Assembly: GCA_016200255.1 (NCBI GenBank)
Contig: JACQFA010000039.1
Location: 77,678-140,415, forward strand
Source of the DNA: Nitrospirota bacterium
GTDB lineage: Bacteria; Nitrospirota; Nitrospiria; JACQBZ01
Direction: 5' to 3'
DNA length: 62,738 bases
The notes beneath the pieces were generated by a model. The model saw only the letters and a program-made list of their open reading frames with translations, did no database searches and was not told the origin of the DNA. This document shows, one piece after another, positions 49,236 to 57,544 of the stretch; the stretch's first letter is position 1; the number at the start of each line of letters is the position of its first letter. A program made the translations under genes and the position numbers.

Positions 49236-50174
49236 CTATATCATCCGGTCCACGATCGCGCAGAGTTCTTTGACGGCGTTGGCCGACTTCTTCAGTCCGA
49301 CCTTCTCTTCCGAGGTAAGATCAAACTCCACGATCGCCTCCATCCCGCCGTTTCCCATCTTGGCCGGCACTCCCACAAACAGATCCTGGACGGCGTATTC
49401 GCCTTTGCAAAGGGCCGCGCAAGGCAGGATCTTCTTTTTGTCTTTAACGATCGCCTCGACCATCTCGACGATGGCCGCGGAAGGGGCATAGTAGGCGCTG
49501 CCGGTCTTCAACAGTTTCACGATCTCGGCCCCGCCGTCCCGGGTTCGCTGAACAATCGCATCCAGCCGGTCTTTCGAAATCAATTCCGTCACGGACACCC
49601 CGCCCACCGTCGTGTATCGGGGCAGCGGAATCATGCTGTCCCCGTGCCCGCCCATCACAATCGCACGGACGGTCTGAGTCGAGACACGAAGTTCCTGCGC
49701 AATGAAGGTCGCCATGCGCGCCGAATCCAGCACGCCGGCCATGCCGATCACCCGCTCTCTCGGAAATCCGGTCGTCTTGTAGACTACATAGGTCATCGCA
49801 TCGAGGGGATTGGAAACGACAATAATCATGGCCCCCGGTGAACGGGCGGCCACCTGCTCCGCCACGCTCTTGACGATCTTTGCATTGGTAGACAAAAGAT
49901 CGTCACGACTCATTCCCGGCTTTCGGGGAACGCCGGAGGTGATCACAACCAGATCAGATCCTTCGGTATCGGCATAACTATCCGTTCCGCGGATCTGGGT
50001 GTCGTAGCCGTAGATCGGGGCCGATTGGGCCAGATCCAGCGCCTTGCCCATGGCGACATCCTTAATGATGTCGAGCAGGACCAGCTCTTCGGCCAATTCT
50101 TTTTCGACCAGCCGCTGAGCCGTCGTCCCTCCGACGTTGCCGGCGCCGATGATCGTGATCTTTCGTCGTTTCAT
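49236..50174 (-). CDS. mdh: Malate dehydrogenase
   Basis: A 312-residue LDH-like malate dehydrogenase starting [23 protein letters not shown]-binding GAGNVG and the Asp in [18 protein letters not shown] are present. Substrate-binding Arg motifs ([13 protein letters not shown]), the NPLDAMTY loop, and the active His in [13 protein letters not shown] follow. It interconverts malate and oxaloacetate; citrate synthase is also in this window. An in-frame upstream extension of 23 residues is leader sequence. Confidence 0.96.
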   Translation of the reverse strand: MKRRKITIIGAGNVGGTTAQRLVEKELAEELVLLDIIKDVAMGKALDLAQSAPIYGYDTQIRGTDSYADTEGSDLVVITSGVPRKPGMSRDDLLSTNAKIVKSVAEQVAARSPGAMIIVVSNPLDAMTYVVYKTTGFPRERVIGMAGVLDSARMATFIAQELRVSTQTVRAIVMGGHGDSMIPLPRYTTVGGVSVTELISKDRLDAIVQRTRDGGAEIVKLLKTGSAYYAPSAAIVEMVEAIVKDKKKILPCAALCKGEYAVQDLFVGVPAKMGNGGMEAIVEFDLTSEEKVGLKKSANAVKELCAIVDRMI

Positions 50175-50233
50175 CCCGGATGAATCCTCCGTTTTGTCTG
50201 CGGACTCGTTTCCACCGTTAGAAAACCGGGAAT

Positions 50234-50262
50234 ACGATACCATACGATAGGGAAGAGGTCAA
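50234..50262 (-). promoter_or_regulatory. Sigma70-type promoter of mdh
   Basis: TTGACC, 17-base spacer, TATCGT on the minus strand, about 50 bases before the predicted ATG with its GGAGGA site. Confidence 0.55.
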
Positions 50263-50284
50263 GAAAGGGGCAAAACACACCGGA

Positions 50285-50956
50285 TCAAGGAACACGTGGG
50301 CGGCTCGGCCGCTTCCATCGCTTGTAAAACATCGGAATCAAGGTCAGCAGGATCAGTAATCCGATCGCGGCGGCGAACTGCCAGGAATAGATATGCGTCA
50401 GAGCGCTTCCCAAATAGACATAAGCAAAGGTTCCGGGAACGATCCCCACGAAGGTTCCGATAATATAATCTCTTGCTCCGACCTTGGAAAGGCCGGCGAC
50501 ATAGTTGAGAACGTTAAAGGGAATCAGGGGAATAAGCCGTAGGAAGAAGATCACCTGAAAACCATGCGCCGCGGCCTGATCGTCCATGGTTGCAAGAGCC
50601 TGAAATTTCCCCTTGAGCACCCGGTCCACAAAAGCGCGGCCGAGGTACCGTGCCGAAAAAAAGGCGGCGGTGGCCCCGATGGTCGCCCCGATCACTGTTA
50701 ATATCGTTCCCCACAAGGCCCCGAAGGCCAGCCCGCCGGCGACCGAGATGATCCAGCCCGGGACAGAAAGGACCGGCGCGATGCTGTAAATCAATAAATA
50801 CAGAAACGGGGCCAGCGGTCCGACCGACTGAATCGCGGTACGGATCACCTCGGGCCTGACATACCGGCCCAGATCGGTAACTTGAAACAGCAAAACAGCA
50901 ACGGCGATAAAAATTAGGAGCCCCGCAAACTTCAGGGTCTGAGAAGAAATCGCCAT
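50285..50956 (-). CDS. TVP38/TMEM64 (DedA-related) membrane protein
   Basis: A 223-residue protein with five to six membrane segments and the SNARE-associated/VTT domain: LSVPGWIISVAGGLAFGALWG, GATIGATAAFFSARYLGRAFVDRVL, and FFLRLIPLIPFNVLNYVAGLSKV. VTT-domain proteins act as lipid scramblases or flippases. It is last in the cupredoxin-cytochrome operon (33-base gap), though this may be incidental. Confidence 0.9.
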   Translation of the reverse strand: MAISSQTLKFAGLLIFIAVAVLLFQVTDLGRYVRPEVIRTAIQSVGPLAPFLYLLIYSIAPVLSVPGWIISVAGGLAFGALWGTILTVIGATIGATAAFFSARYLGRAFVDRVLKGKFQALATMDDQAAAHGFQVIFFLRLIPLIPFNVLNYVAGLSKVGARDYIIGTFVGIVPGTFAYVYLGSALTHIYSWQFAAAIGLLILLTLIPMFYKRWKRPSRPRVP

Positions 50957-50989
50957 GAATCAAATCCTCAGTTTTATTCTGTCACCGGG

Positions 50990-51421
50990 TTACGGAACAA
51001 CGATGATTTTACCGGACATGTGATGAAACGGCAGGTGGCATGTGTACGGATACTCCCCGGGCTTTGTGAACATCTTGCGGTATTCTCCCCGAGGCGGGAG
51101 CTGCCCGGCATCGATCACGCGGACTTCAGGGGAACGCTCTATCTGCTGGCATGGATCTTTTCCTTCGCCGCTGACCAGCGTATGGGTTTCATAATCCTGA
51201 TTGATCCAGGCCACCGTCGTGCCAGCTTTGATCGTCACGACCGGAGGATCGTAGGCCTTGTCGCATCGGCTCGCGGCATCGGCGACGATCCGGATGGTTA
51301 CGACCGAAGGTTGCGGAGGCCGGGCCGGTTCAGTGGGCGTTACCTCGGCCGTCCTCCCGAGCCCTGTCCCAAGCATGATGCTCAAAATGACGGCCGGCAA
51401 AACAAGAACGCTGATTCTCAT
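50990..51421 (-). CDS. Exported type-1 copper (cupredoxin) protein
   Basis: A 143-residue protein with a signal peptide (MRISVLVLPAVILSIMLG) and a plastocyanin-like domain. The first His ligand is in YETHTLVS, and the Cys-His-Met ligands are in YTCHLPFHHM near the C-terminus, a normal order. It has an extra cysteine pair (RCDKAYDPP; DPCQQIE), perhaps a disulfide. It should carry electrons in the periplasm. It lies 15 bases after the permuted cupredoxin, with AAGGAGG as ribosome site. Confidence 0.88.
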   Translation of the reverse strand: MRISVLVLPAVILSIMLGTGLGRTAEVTPTEPARPPQPSVVTIRIVADAASRCDKAYDPPVVTIKAGTTVAWINQDYETHTLVSGEGKDPCQQIERSPEVRVIDAGQLPPRGEYRKMFTKPGEYPYTCHLPFHHMSGKIIVVP

Positions 51422-51436
51422 TCAGACGACCTCCTT

Positions 51437-51832
51437 CTATTCACTGGTCACGGTATGCTCGGTCGAGTCATTATTCGCCCAGGTCACCTTTTCTCCGATC
51501 CCGACCGTCACGGGATCAGGGTCGAAGGCTGCAGCGCCCTTAGTTTTTGCGCCCGCCACGATCGAGACGGCCTTGTCCCCCGTTGATGGGCCCTGCACGA
51601 TCACGGAGCCGGTCATCGTATGGCCTAGAACGGTACAGTGATAGTTGAATGTCCCCACCGTCATAAAGGTGTGGGCGAAAGTTCCGCCATTGGAAGCGAT
51701 CAATCCTGAATCCAGCTCGAGACCGGAACTGCCGCCGCCCCCGCCCCCGCCGCCGCAACCGCCCAGCAGCATCGTCACGATCATGACGATCCCCAGACTC
51801 ATCAACGGAGCAATCATCGATCTAGAACGCAT
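51437..51832 (-). CDS. Lipoprotein cupredoxin with circularly permuted order
   Basis: A 131-residue lipoprotein: signal sequence with lipobox LLGGC and a run of eight glycines. The usual C-terminal cupredoxin half comes first (DSGLIASNGGTFAHTFMT, then NYHCTVLGHTMTGSVIV with Cys, His and Met ligands). Next comes the usual N-terminal half (VTVGIGEKVTWANNDSTEHTVTSE with the first His), ending directly after it. Joined end to start, HTVTSE-LDSG recreates the normal loop. Downstream an AAGGAGG and the next gene follow at once, so truncation is unlikely. The halves could make one complete copper site in cis or by dimerisation (inference). Confidence 0.82.
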   Translation of the reverse strand: MRSRSMIAPLMSLGIVMIVTMLLGGCGGGGGGGGSSGLELDSGLIASNGGTFAHTFMTVGTFNYHCTVLGHTMTGSVIVQGPSTGDKAVSIVAGAKTKGAAAFDPDPVTVGIGEKVTWANNDSTEHTVTSE

Positions 51833-51850
51833 GGTTGTCCTCCTCTTCCA

Positions 51851-52993
51851 TCAAAAGAACAGATGCAACAGCACGAACCACTCGTCATTTCGCAGGGCTG
51901 GATGCTCAAGATTCCGCCTGTACTGGGCCGAGACCTCGGAGTATGGATAGGGATAAATATCCAGCCCGGCCGTATAGCGTTGGAGCTCGTCCTTTGATTC
52001 TGTCCGGTCGGGGTCGTACCGGTCGTATTTCGCCTTGAGAACCACCCCGTCGGACGGATTGAAATCCAGTTCCTGATACATCACGCTGCCGGTCATTCGG
52101 GTATCGAGATCGAGATTCGCGACACGGACCATGTCCCATTCCCCAAGCCAGGAGAACCGCCAGAGATGGGCCATCGCATAACCGCCGGCATAATTCCGAT
52201 CGCTATGAAGACCCCGGTTGGCGTAATACGAGCCGCCGATGGTCGCGTATCGCGACCGGAGACCGGCCGTCCCGGAGAACCCCTTGTTGCTGTTGTCGTC
52301 CACCGTTGCTCCCGGACTGCCGTTGATCACGGCCGCGTGTCCGAAGAAATGGCCGTCGGCGAACCCGGTCTCGACGCCCGCGTCCTGATCCAGCACGCCC
52401 AGTTGGAGCTTGTCGCGGATGAACGAGGTGTGATCATCCAACTTGAGTCCATAGGGAGGAATGAACTGCCCGACCTTGATGTAGGAATTGTAGGGAAGGT
52501 TCCGGATCAGTCCGAAATACTCACGAGTTCCCCCCGCCCCGTCCTGAAGATAGAGCGTCAGATGATCCGTCGGGCTGACGGCCACATAGAGGTCGGATTG
52601 CATCGGGAAGAAGGAATCCTGCGAATCGGTCGACGCTTTCTCTGAATGGATATACATGAATCGGAAATCCCCGCCGATCGCCACGTTCTTGCTCCAATGG
52701 ATCATCTCCTCGAACTCGGCATGGTCCTCTTTGACCATCGGCAGGAGATCGAGCATCACTTCCCTGCCATGTTCATTCCGCATGCCGCCGCCGGTCGGAT
52801 TGACATGACAGTCAGCACAGGACAGACCGTAAGACGACTCCATATGCATTTCATGGCCCGGCATCAAGACAGATCCGAAACGGGCGTCAAATTGCGGAAC
52901 GGCCGTGGCTTCATTGGGAAAAAACAGAACCTGCGGCAGAAGGGAAAGACCGATCCCTACCCCGATCAAAACACGATGGATGCCCGATGTCAT
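51851..52993 (-). CDS. Outer-membrane beta-barrel with N-terminal c-type heme (porin-cytochrome)
   Basis: A 380-residue protein starting MTSGIHRVLIGVGIG, with a signal peptide ending near ATAVPQF. One heme site CADCH lies about 60 residues in, in YGLSCADCHVNPTGGGMRNEHG. The rest is alternating beta-strand sequence rich in Tyr/Asp and ends in FVLLHLFF, a C-terminal Phe typical of barrels. The build (one heme plus barrel) recalls Cyc2-type porin-cytochrome fusions of metal oxidisers, but homology to Cyc2 cannot be claimed from sight. A TTG start eight codons upstream overlaps the OB-fold gene and is less likely. It is co-directional with two cupredoxins. Confidence 0.75.
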   Translation of the reverse strand: MTSGIHRVLIGVGIGLSLLPQVLFFPNEATAVPQFDARFGSVLMPGHEMHMESSYGLSCADCHVNPTGGGMRNEHGREVMLDLLPMVKEDHAEFEEMIHWSKNVAIGGDFRFMYIHSEKASTDSQDSFFPMQSDLYVAVSPTDHLTLYLQDGAGGTREYFGLIRNLPYNSYIKVGQFIPPYGLKLDDHTSFIRDKLQLGVLDQDAGVETGFADGHFFGHAAVINGSPGATVDDNSNKGFSGTAGLRSRYATIGGSYYANRGLHSDRNYAGGYAMAHLWRFSWLGEWDMVRVANLDLDTRMTGSVMYQELDFNPSDGVVLKAKYDRYDPDRTESKDELQRYTAGLDIYPYPYSEVSAQYRRNLEHPALRNDEWFVLLHLFF

Positions 52994-53000
52994 ATGCGAT

Positions 53001-53288
53001 TTACGACTGAACCTCAACCGCGATCATCTTGCCCTTTTCCTCCTTATAACCGACCATCACCCGGTCGCTGACTTTGAGATCCTTGAGGATCTTGTCGGTC
53101 GCCTCAAAAGACATCGGATGATCCGTCTCAGCGTCACGGATCGTAAAGGTTTTCGCCTTCACGTCGATCGCGGTAACGTTCCCGACATGTTTGTTCGGGC
53201 CGGCCGACTTGCAGGCCCAGGTCGTTGTCACCGATCCCAACACAAAAACGGCCAGGATCACAGCTGCCATCAAAGATCGCTTCTTCAT
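53001..53288 (-). CDS. Periplasmic small OB-fold protein (CusF/DUF5666-like)
   Basis: A 95-residue protein starting MKKRSLMAAVILAVFVLG with signal peptide, then a beta-barrel pattern (GNVTAIDVKAKTFTIRD, SDRVMVGYKEEKGKMIAVEV). The pattern resembles CusF and other small copper-related OB folds. The Met-rich copper site of CusF is only partly seen (HPMSFEA). First gene of the redox operon, with GGAGGG as ribosome site. Confidence 0.7.
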   Translation of the reverse strand: MKKRSLMAAVILAVFVLGSVTTTWACKSAGPNKHVGNVTAIDVKAKTFTIRDAETDHPMSFEATDKILKDLKVSDRVMVGYKEEKGKMIAVEVQS

Positions 53289-53323
53289 GATGCATCCCTC
53301 CTTATATATATTAATAAGCACCC

Positions 53324-53352
53324 ATTATGCCTCAAGCGTCCGGCTTTGGCAA
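53324..53352 (-). promoter_or_regulatory. Sigma70-type promoter of the cupredoxin/porin-cytochrome operon
   Basis: TTGCCA, 17-base spacer, CATAAT on the minus strand, about 30 bases before the first ATG. Genes at 53,288 to 50,285 follow with gaps under 35 bases. Confidence 0.6.
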
Positions 53353-53438
53353 TACTGTTCCGCTTCCCCCGATCATGGAGCCGTCCATATTCGACCCTTT
53401 CATGGGAAAGGGCCCGGTAAAACGTTTTGTCCGGACAC

Positions 53439-53467
53439 TTGACCTGTAACGTTGAACCTGCTATAGT
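53439..53467 (+). promoter_or_regulatory. Sigma70-type promoter of the desaturase
   Basis: TTGACC, 17-base spacer, TATAGT, giving a leader of about 140 bases before the ATG at 53,616. Confidence 0.7.
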
Positions 53468-53483
53468 GAGTCACATATTTCAG

Positions 53484-53520
53484 CCGCCCTCCATCGTTTC
53501 TGGTCCCGGAGGGCGGTTTT
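53484..53520 (+). terminator. Terminator-like hairpin in the desaturase leader
   Basis: CCGCCCTCC and GGAGGGCGG form a 9-bp GC-rich stem around a 15-base loop, then TTTT. It starts about 10 bases after the predicted transcription start and well before the gene, so it is an attenuator candidate rather than an ordinary terminator. Confidence 0.6.
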
Positions 53521-53615
53521 GTGTGTACGGACGGGGAAAGAGGGGACGGGATCGAGCGGGCTGAACGGTCTGCAAATGACGGGCCTAACGTTATAACCAT
53601 TGCAAGGAGCAACGA

Positions 53616-54521
53616 ATGAACCAAGCATTTTCCGGAACAGAAACACTTTCAGTACCCGCAGAAACAGTTGCAAGAACCGGAACGAAACCGGTTGCAAGAC
53701 CGATTGACTACACGAACATTACGATGTTCGGCGTCATCGTACTGGTCGCACTGATCGGCGTCCCGCTCTTCGGTTTCACCTACGGCTACACCGGACTGGA
53801 CTGGACATTGTTCGGCATCCTGTATGTCGTGACCGGCCTCGGAATCACGGTCGGCTATCATCGCATGATCTCTCACCGGAGCTTCACCTGCCCGGATTCC
53901 GTCAAGGTGGCCCTTCTGATCGCGGGAGGATGGGCCTTTCAAAATTCAGCCTTAAAATGGTCGGCCGATCACGTGCGGCATCACGCCAAAGTGGATCAGG
54001 AAGAGGATCCCTACAATGCCATGTTGGGGTTCTGGTATAGCCACTGCGGTTGGCTGTTCTATAAGGATCCCTACAGAGATGATAAATACGAGGCACAGTT
54101 TAAAAAGGATACGCTGGTCGTCTGGCAGAATAAATATTATCTCCCGATCCTGATTTCGAGTTTCGCCCTCCCTTTTTTAGCGGGGCTGATTCACGGAGGA
54201 TGGATGAGCGGTATCGGCTGCTTTCTCCTGGCCGGCGTGGGACGGGCCTTTCTGGTGCTCAACTCCACCTTCTGCATCAATTCGATCTGCCATTTGTGGG
54301 GAGATCAGCCGAACGGAACGGACAACAGCAGCCGTGACAGCTGGTGGATTTCACTCATTACCTTCGGCGAAGGCTATCACAACTACCATCACAACTACCC
54401 GAAGGATTATCGGAACGGCCCCAAGTGGTACAATTTTGATCCGTCCAAGTGGCTTATTTTCGGACTTTCCACCTTGGGTCTCGCAGTCAATCTGAACCGG
54501 TCCTGTCCAAAACCGAATTAA
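53616..54521 (+). CDS. Membrane fatty acid (acyl-CoA/lipid delta-9) desaturase
   Basis: A 301-residue four-helix desaturase with three histidine boxes: HRMISH near residue 88, HVRHH near 121, and HNYHHNYP near 257. The W-rich SADHVRHHAK context matches stearoyl-CoA-type delta-9 desaturases. Two irons insert a double bond into fatty acyl chains, keeping membranes fluid. The ribosome site is AAGGAGC. A strong terminator follows. It is isolated between divergent/convergent neighbours. Confidence 0.93.
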   Translation: MNQAFSGTETLSVPAETVARTGTKPVARPIDYTNITMFGVIVLVALIGVPLFGFTYGYTGLDWTLFGILYVVTGLGITVGYHRMISHRSFTCPDSVKVALLIAGGWAFQNSALKWSADHVRHHAKVDQEEDPYNAMLGFWYSHCGWLFYKDPYRDDKYEAQFKKDTLVVWQNKYYLPILISSFALPFLAGLIHGGWMSGIGCFLLAGVGRAFLVLNSTFCINSICHLWGDQPNGTDNSSRDSWWISLITFGEGYHNYHHNYPKDYRNGPKWYNFDPSKWLIFGLSTLGLAVNLNRSCPKPN

Positions 54522-54544
54522 GCCTGACCGCTTGTAATAAAAAA

Positions 54545-54576
54545 GGCATCCCATCAGCACGCGGGATGCCTTTTTT
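54545..54576 (+). terminator. Terminator after the desaturase
   Basis: GGCATCCC and GGGATGCC form a perfect 8-bp stem with a 10-base loop, followed by TTTTTT; it may also serve the opposing zinc-ribbon gene, preceded by AAAAAA. Confidence 0.88.
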
Positions 54577-54609
54577 ATTTCGGACCGTCTCATTCGTCGG
54601 GCTTGATGG

Positions 54610-55275
54610 TTACGTTTTTTTCGAGGCCTGAATGAATCTTGTTCGAAGGGTGTACAGAGTCTGTTGGAGCAGTTCCGCCTCTTCGGGGGTCAAATTGCCT
54701 TTGGTCTTCTCCTCCAGCAATCCGAGCAGATCGATCAGTTCTCTGGCCTGTGAGAGATCCACAGGCCTCGCCGACCCCTGCGCCGATGGTAAGCCCGGCA
54801 ATTGCGCGTCGCCCATCGCCATCAGCGCCGAAGCCCCCATCGAATAGATAAAGGAAGAGAAGTCCAACGGACCGCCGGGCCGGGGTCCGGTTTGTGAACC
54901 GGCTGCAGGACCGGTTTCAGGTTTCGGGGCCGGACCGGACTGAACGGTTTCATTCTCAAAACGTCCGCGGCGATCCGTCACCTTGAACGACGGCTTTTCC
55001 GCTTCCGGTTCCTTCTGCGGGTTCGGATCGGGAGATTCGAGGTGCTGTACTTCCAGCTCGGGAAGGGTCAGGTCAAGATCGTGCAATGGACGGGCACGGT
55101 GTTTGCCTTCCTTGGGCGTTGGAGGAGGCGGGGGCGCAACGGGTTGTTTGGGAGGGCTCGGCGCCGCCGGCGCCGCTTTCTCTTCAACAACCGGCAAGGG
55201 CGTGGCGCATTGTGAACAGACATCGCCGATCTTCTCTTCGTGCCCGCAGGCTGGACAGCGCATGCTTCCTCTCAT
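54610..55275 (-). CDS. Zinc-ribbon, proline-rich hypothetical protein
   Basis: A 221-residue protein of unknown function. The N-terminus has a CPACGHEEKIGDVCSQC zinc ribbon, then a Pro-rich disordered stretch (residues 30-110). The C-terminal 90 residues are helical (LSQARELIDLLGLLEEKTKGNLTPEEAELLQQTLYTLRTRF), similar to DUF1844. A DUF1844-like helix bundle is a guess. An ATG five codons in (MRCPACG) is an equally good start. Confidence 0.7.
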   Translation of the reverse strand: MRGSMRCPACGHEEKIGDVCSQCATPLPVVEEKAAPAAPSPPKQPVAPPPPPTPKEGKHRARPLHDLDLTLPELEVQHLESPDPNPQKEPEAEKPSFKVTDRRGRFENETVQSGPAPKPETGPAAGSQTGPRPGGPLDFSSFIYSMGASALMAMGDAQLPGLPSAQGSARPVDLSQARELIDLLGLLEEKTKGNLTPEEAELLQQTLYTLRTRFIQASKKT

Positions 55276-55303
55276 GAATTCACAAAACTACGCTTGCCGT
55301 TTA

Positions 55304-55332
55304 AGTATACCTTTGTTCATTTTTTAAAGCAA
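55304..55332 (-). promoter_or_regulatory. Sigma70-type promoter of the zinc-ribbon gene
   Basis: TTGCTT, 17-base spacer, TATACT on the minus strand, divergent from the cytochrome promoter. Confidence 0.5.
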
Positions 55333-55362
55333 CGGCCTGAGAACTCCGCCGGGAAATCATCC

Positions 55363-55391
55363 TTGACAGGCCGGAAACCGACCGGTATGAT
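55363..55391 (+). promoter_or_regulatory. Sigma70-type promoter of cytochrome-thyX operon
   Basis: TTGACA, 17-base spacer, TATGAT on the + strand, about 56 bases before the cytochrome ATG. Confidence 0.7.
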
Positions 55392-55453
55392 GATCCAAAA
55401 AAGTAGACGCTTTATGATACACCCATGAATGAGACGCGGAGAAGACCTTTCAG

Positions 55454-55840
55454 ATGATCCGATGGATTCCGGTGGCGATCCTGACCTGCCTTTGGTTCCT
55501 GGCCGGCGGAAACACAGTCCGGCACGAAATCACCACGGCCGAAGCAGCCGTCCAACCACCGGCAGAGCAGACGAAAGGGGAAGCGGCCTTTAACCGGTAC
55601 TGCGCGGGCTGTCATGGGAAAGCGGCAGCCGGAACGGATCACGGCCCAAGTTTCATCAATCGAATTTATGAACCCAACCACCACGGCGATCAATCTTTTA
55701 TGCTCGCACCCCGGCTGGGCGTCCGGGCTCACCACTGGAACTTAGGCGATATGCCGAAAATCCCGGGCGTGTCGGATGACGAACTCAAACAGATCGTCGG
55801 GTACATCCGCTGGCTGCAACGGCAGGCCGGAATCCAGTAA
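55454..55840 (+). CDS. Monoheme cytochrome c
   Basis: A 128-residue protein with a signal/anchor (IRWIPVAILTCLWFLAGG), a single heme site CAGCH near residue 54, and a distal Met candidate in NLGDMPKIPGV near 103. The DDELKQIVGYIRWLQ helix ends a class I cytochrome c fold. It is a periplasmic electron carrier. thyX follows 14 bases later and is probably read from the same promoter, though the two have no obvious functional link. Confidence 0.9.
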   Translation: MIRWIPVAILTCLWFLAGGNTVRHEITTAEAAVQPPAEQTKGEAAFNRYCAGCHGKAAAGTDHGPSFINRIYEPNHHGDQSFMLAPRLGVRAHHWNLGDMPKIPGVSDDELKQIVGYIRWLQRQAGIQ

Positions 55841-55854
55841 TCGGGTTTCAATCC

Positions 55855-57522
55855 ATGTCGAACGATTCCTTCACAACCCAGGAACGTGAACACCTCGATC
55901 CGTTTTTCACCAATCTCGACCGGAACATCTTCGGACTCAAACTGCCGCAGGAAGTGGCCGGGGCGCTTTTCTCACGGTACAGCCGCTCGGCCAAAGACCT
56001 CCGCCGTGTGTTTCTGGACGAATTTTTAGGCGAGATGGGACCGTTCCAGGCCCCGTCCACGCCCGAGGACATGGATGCTCTTAAGAAGGCCCGCGCCTTC
56101 TACGACCGCGTGTTGGTGGGCTACGGCGATGATTCCGTCGCACAGTTGGGCGGGGCCCATATCGCCTGCGAGGGAATCTCCAACGTCGCAGCCAATCTGA
56201 TTGAAGACGCGCGAATCGGGATATCACCGCTGGAGAAATCCACACGGTATGTGCGATTCGACAAAAAGGATTCCGATGGCGAGTATCTGTTTTATAAAGA
56301 ACCCCGCATCATGGCTTCAAAGCATGCCTCAAAATATCTAAAGGTCATGAATCTGCTCTTCCAAACTTATGCCCGGCAGATGGACCCCATGATCAATTTC
56401 ATTACACTCCGCCTACCGATCACCGAGATGTCATTTAAACATCCTCAAACCGGTGAGGCGTTGACCTATGCCGATATCGAGCGCGACGCAGAGCTGAAGA
56501 AATGGGCCCAAACCGCTTATCGAGGCACGATACGCGCGCAGGCCTGCGACCTGCTCCGCGGCTACCTCCCCGCCTCGACGAAGACCAACGTCGGTCTCTT
56601 CGGCATCGGCCAGGCCTTCGAGTATCTTCTGACCAAGCACTATTCCCATCCCTTAACCGAGATACGCCAACTGGCCGAGAAGATGCATGGTGAACTGAAC
56701 ACGATGATCCCCTCCTTCGTAAAACGGGCGCGTTCGAACAGCTATCTCGCCGATACCTATCAGGGAACACGCGGCTTCGCCCAGGAAGGCACGACCGGTC
56801 TGAGGACGGCCCCGGCCGAAGCCGTGACGCTGGTGGATTACGACGGCGAAGCCGAAGAAAAGGTTTTATCGGCCATTCTCTATCCGCATACCCGGCTTTC
56901 ACTCGCACAGCTCCGGGCCGAGATCAAGTCGTGGGATACGGAGCGACGGTCACGATTATTGCAGGAATATCTCGATCGCCGTAAACACCGGCGGGACAAA
57001 CCGGGCCGTGCGCTGGAGCAGGTTTATTACACCTTTGACCTCCTCGGCAATCTCGGCATGTACCGGGATCTTCATCGGCACCGGATCCTGTCGCAGGAGC
57101 GCCAGGACTTCAGCACCGCCCATGGCTACGACACACCGAATGAACTCGGCGAAATCGGATTTAAAAAGGATTTCGACCGGTGCATGATCCAGGCCGCTGA
57201 GCTCTACGATCAGATCCATGCCGATTTTCCCCACGAAGCACAGTATGTCGTGCCGTTCGCCTATCGGGTCCGCTGGTATATGAAGATGAATCTTCGGGAG
57301 TTGGTCCATATCGCCGAGCTTCGCACCATGCCCCAGGGCCATCCCGATTACCGGTCCATGGTTCAGGAGATCTGCCGGAAGGTCGAAAACGTACATCCAA
57401 CGCTGCTGAGATATGCCAAGTTTATCGACCGCAAGGACTATCATTTGGGGCGGCTCCAGTCCGAGATGCGAACGGAATATAAAAAATCCATCCTGACCCC
57501 CAAACCCCCTTCCGGATTGTAA
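55855..57522 (+). CDS. thyX: FAD-dependent thymidylate synthase, two-module form
   Basis: A 555-residue protein, about twice normal ThyX length. The C-terminal module holds the ThyX motif RHRILSQERQ near residue 407 and NLRELVHIAELRTMPQGHP, the latter matching the substrate Arg/His motif. The N-terminal module is a divergent second ThyX fold (ALFSRYSRSAKDLRRVFL, MNFITLRLPITEM-like), lacking the RHR motif. ThyX makes dTMP from dUMP using CH2-folate and FAD; no thyA is in this window. Such tandem forms occur in several phyla. Confidence 0.85.
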   Translation: MSNDSFTTQEREHLDPFFTNLDRNIFGLKLPQEVAGALFSRYSRSAKDLRRVFLDEFLGEMGPFQAPSTPEDMDALKKARAFYDRVLVGYGDDSVAQLGGAHIACEGISNVAANLIEDARIGISPLEKSTRYVRFDKKDSDGEYLFYKEPRIMASKHASKYLKVMNLLFQTYARQMDPMINFITLRLPITEMSFKHPQTGEALTYADIERDAELKKWAQTAYRGTIRAQACDLLRGYLPASTKTNVGLFGIGQAFEYLLTKHYSHPLTEIRQLAEKMHGELNTMIPSFVKRARSNSYLADTYQGTRGFAQEGTTGLRTAPAEAVTLVDYDGEAEEKVLSAILYPHTRLSLAQLRAEIKSWDTERRSRLLQEYLDRRKHRRDKPGRALEQVYYTFDLLGNLGMYRDLHRHRILSQERQDFSTAHGYDTPNELGEIGFKKDFDRCMIQAAELYDQIHADFPHEAQYVVPFAYRVRWYMKMNLRELVHIAELRTMPQGHPDYRSMVQEICRKVENVHPTLLRYAKFIDRKDYHLGRLQSEMRTEYKKSILTPKPPSGL

Positions 57523-57544
57523 TAACCGCTCAAAGAGAAATCCC

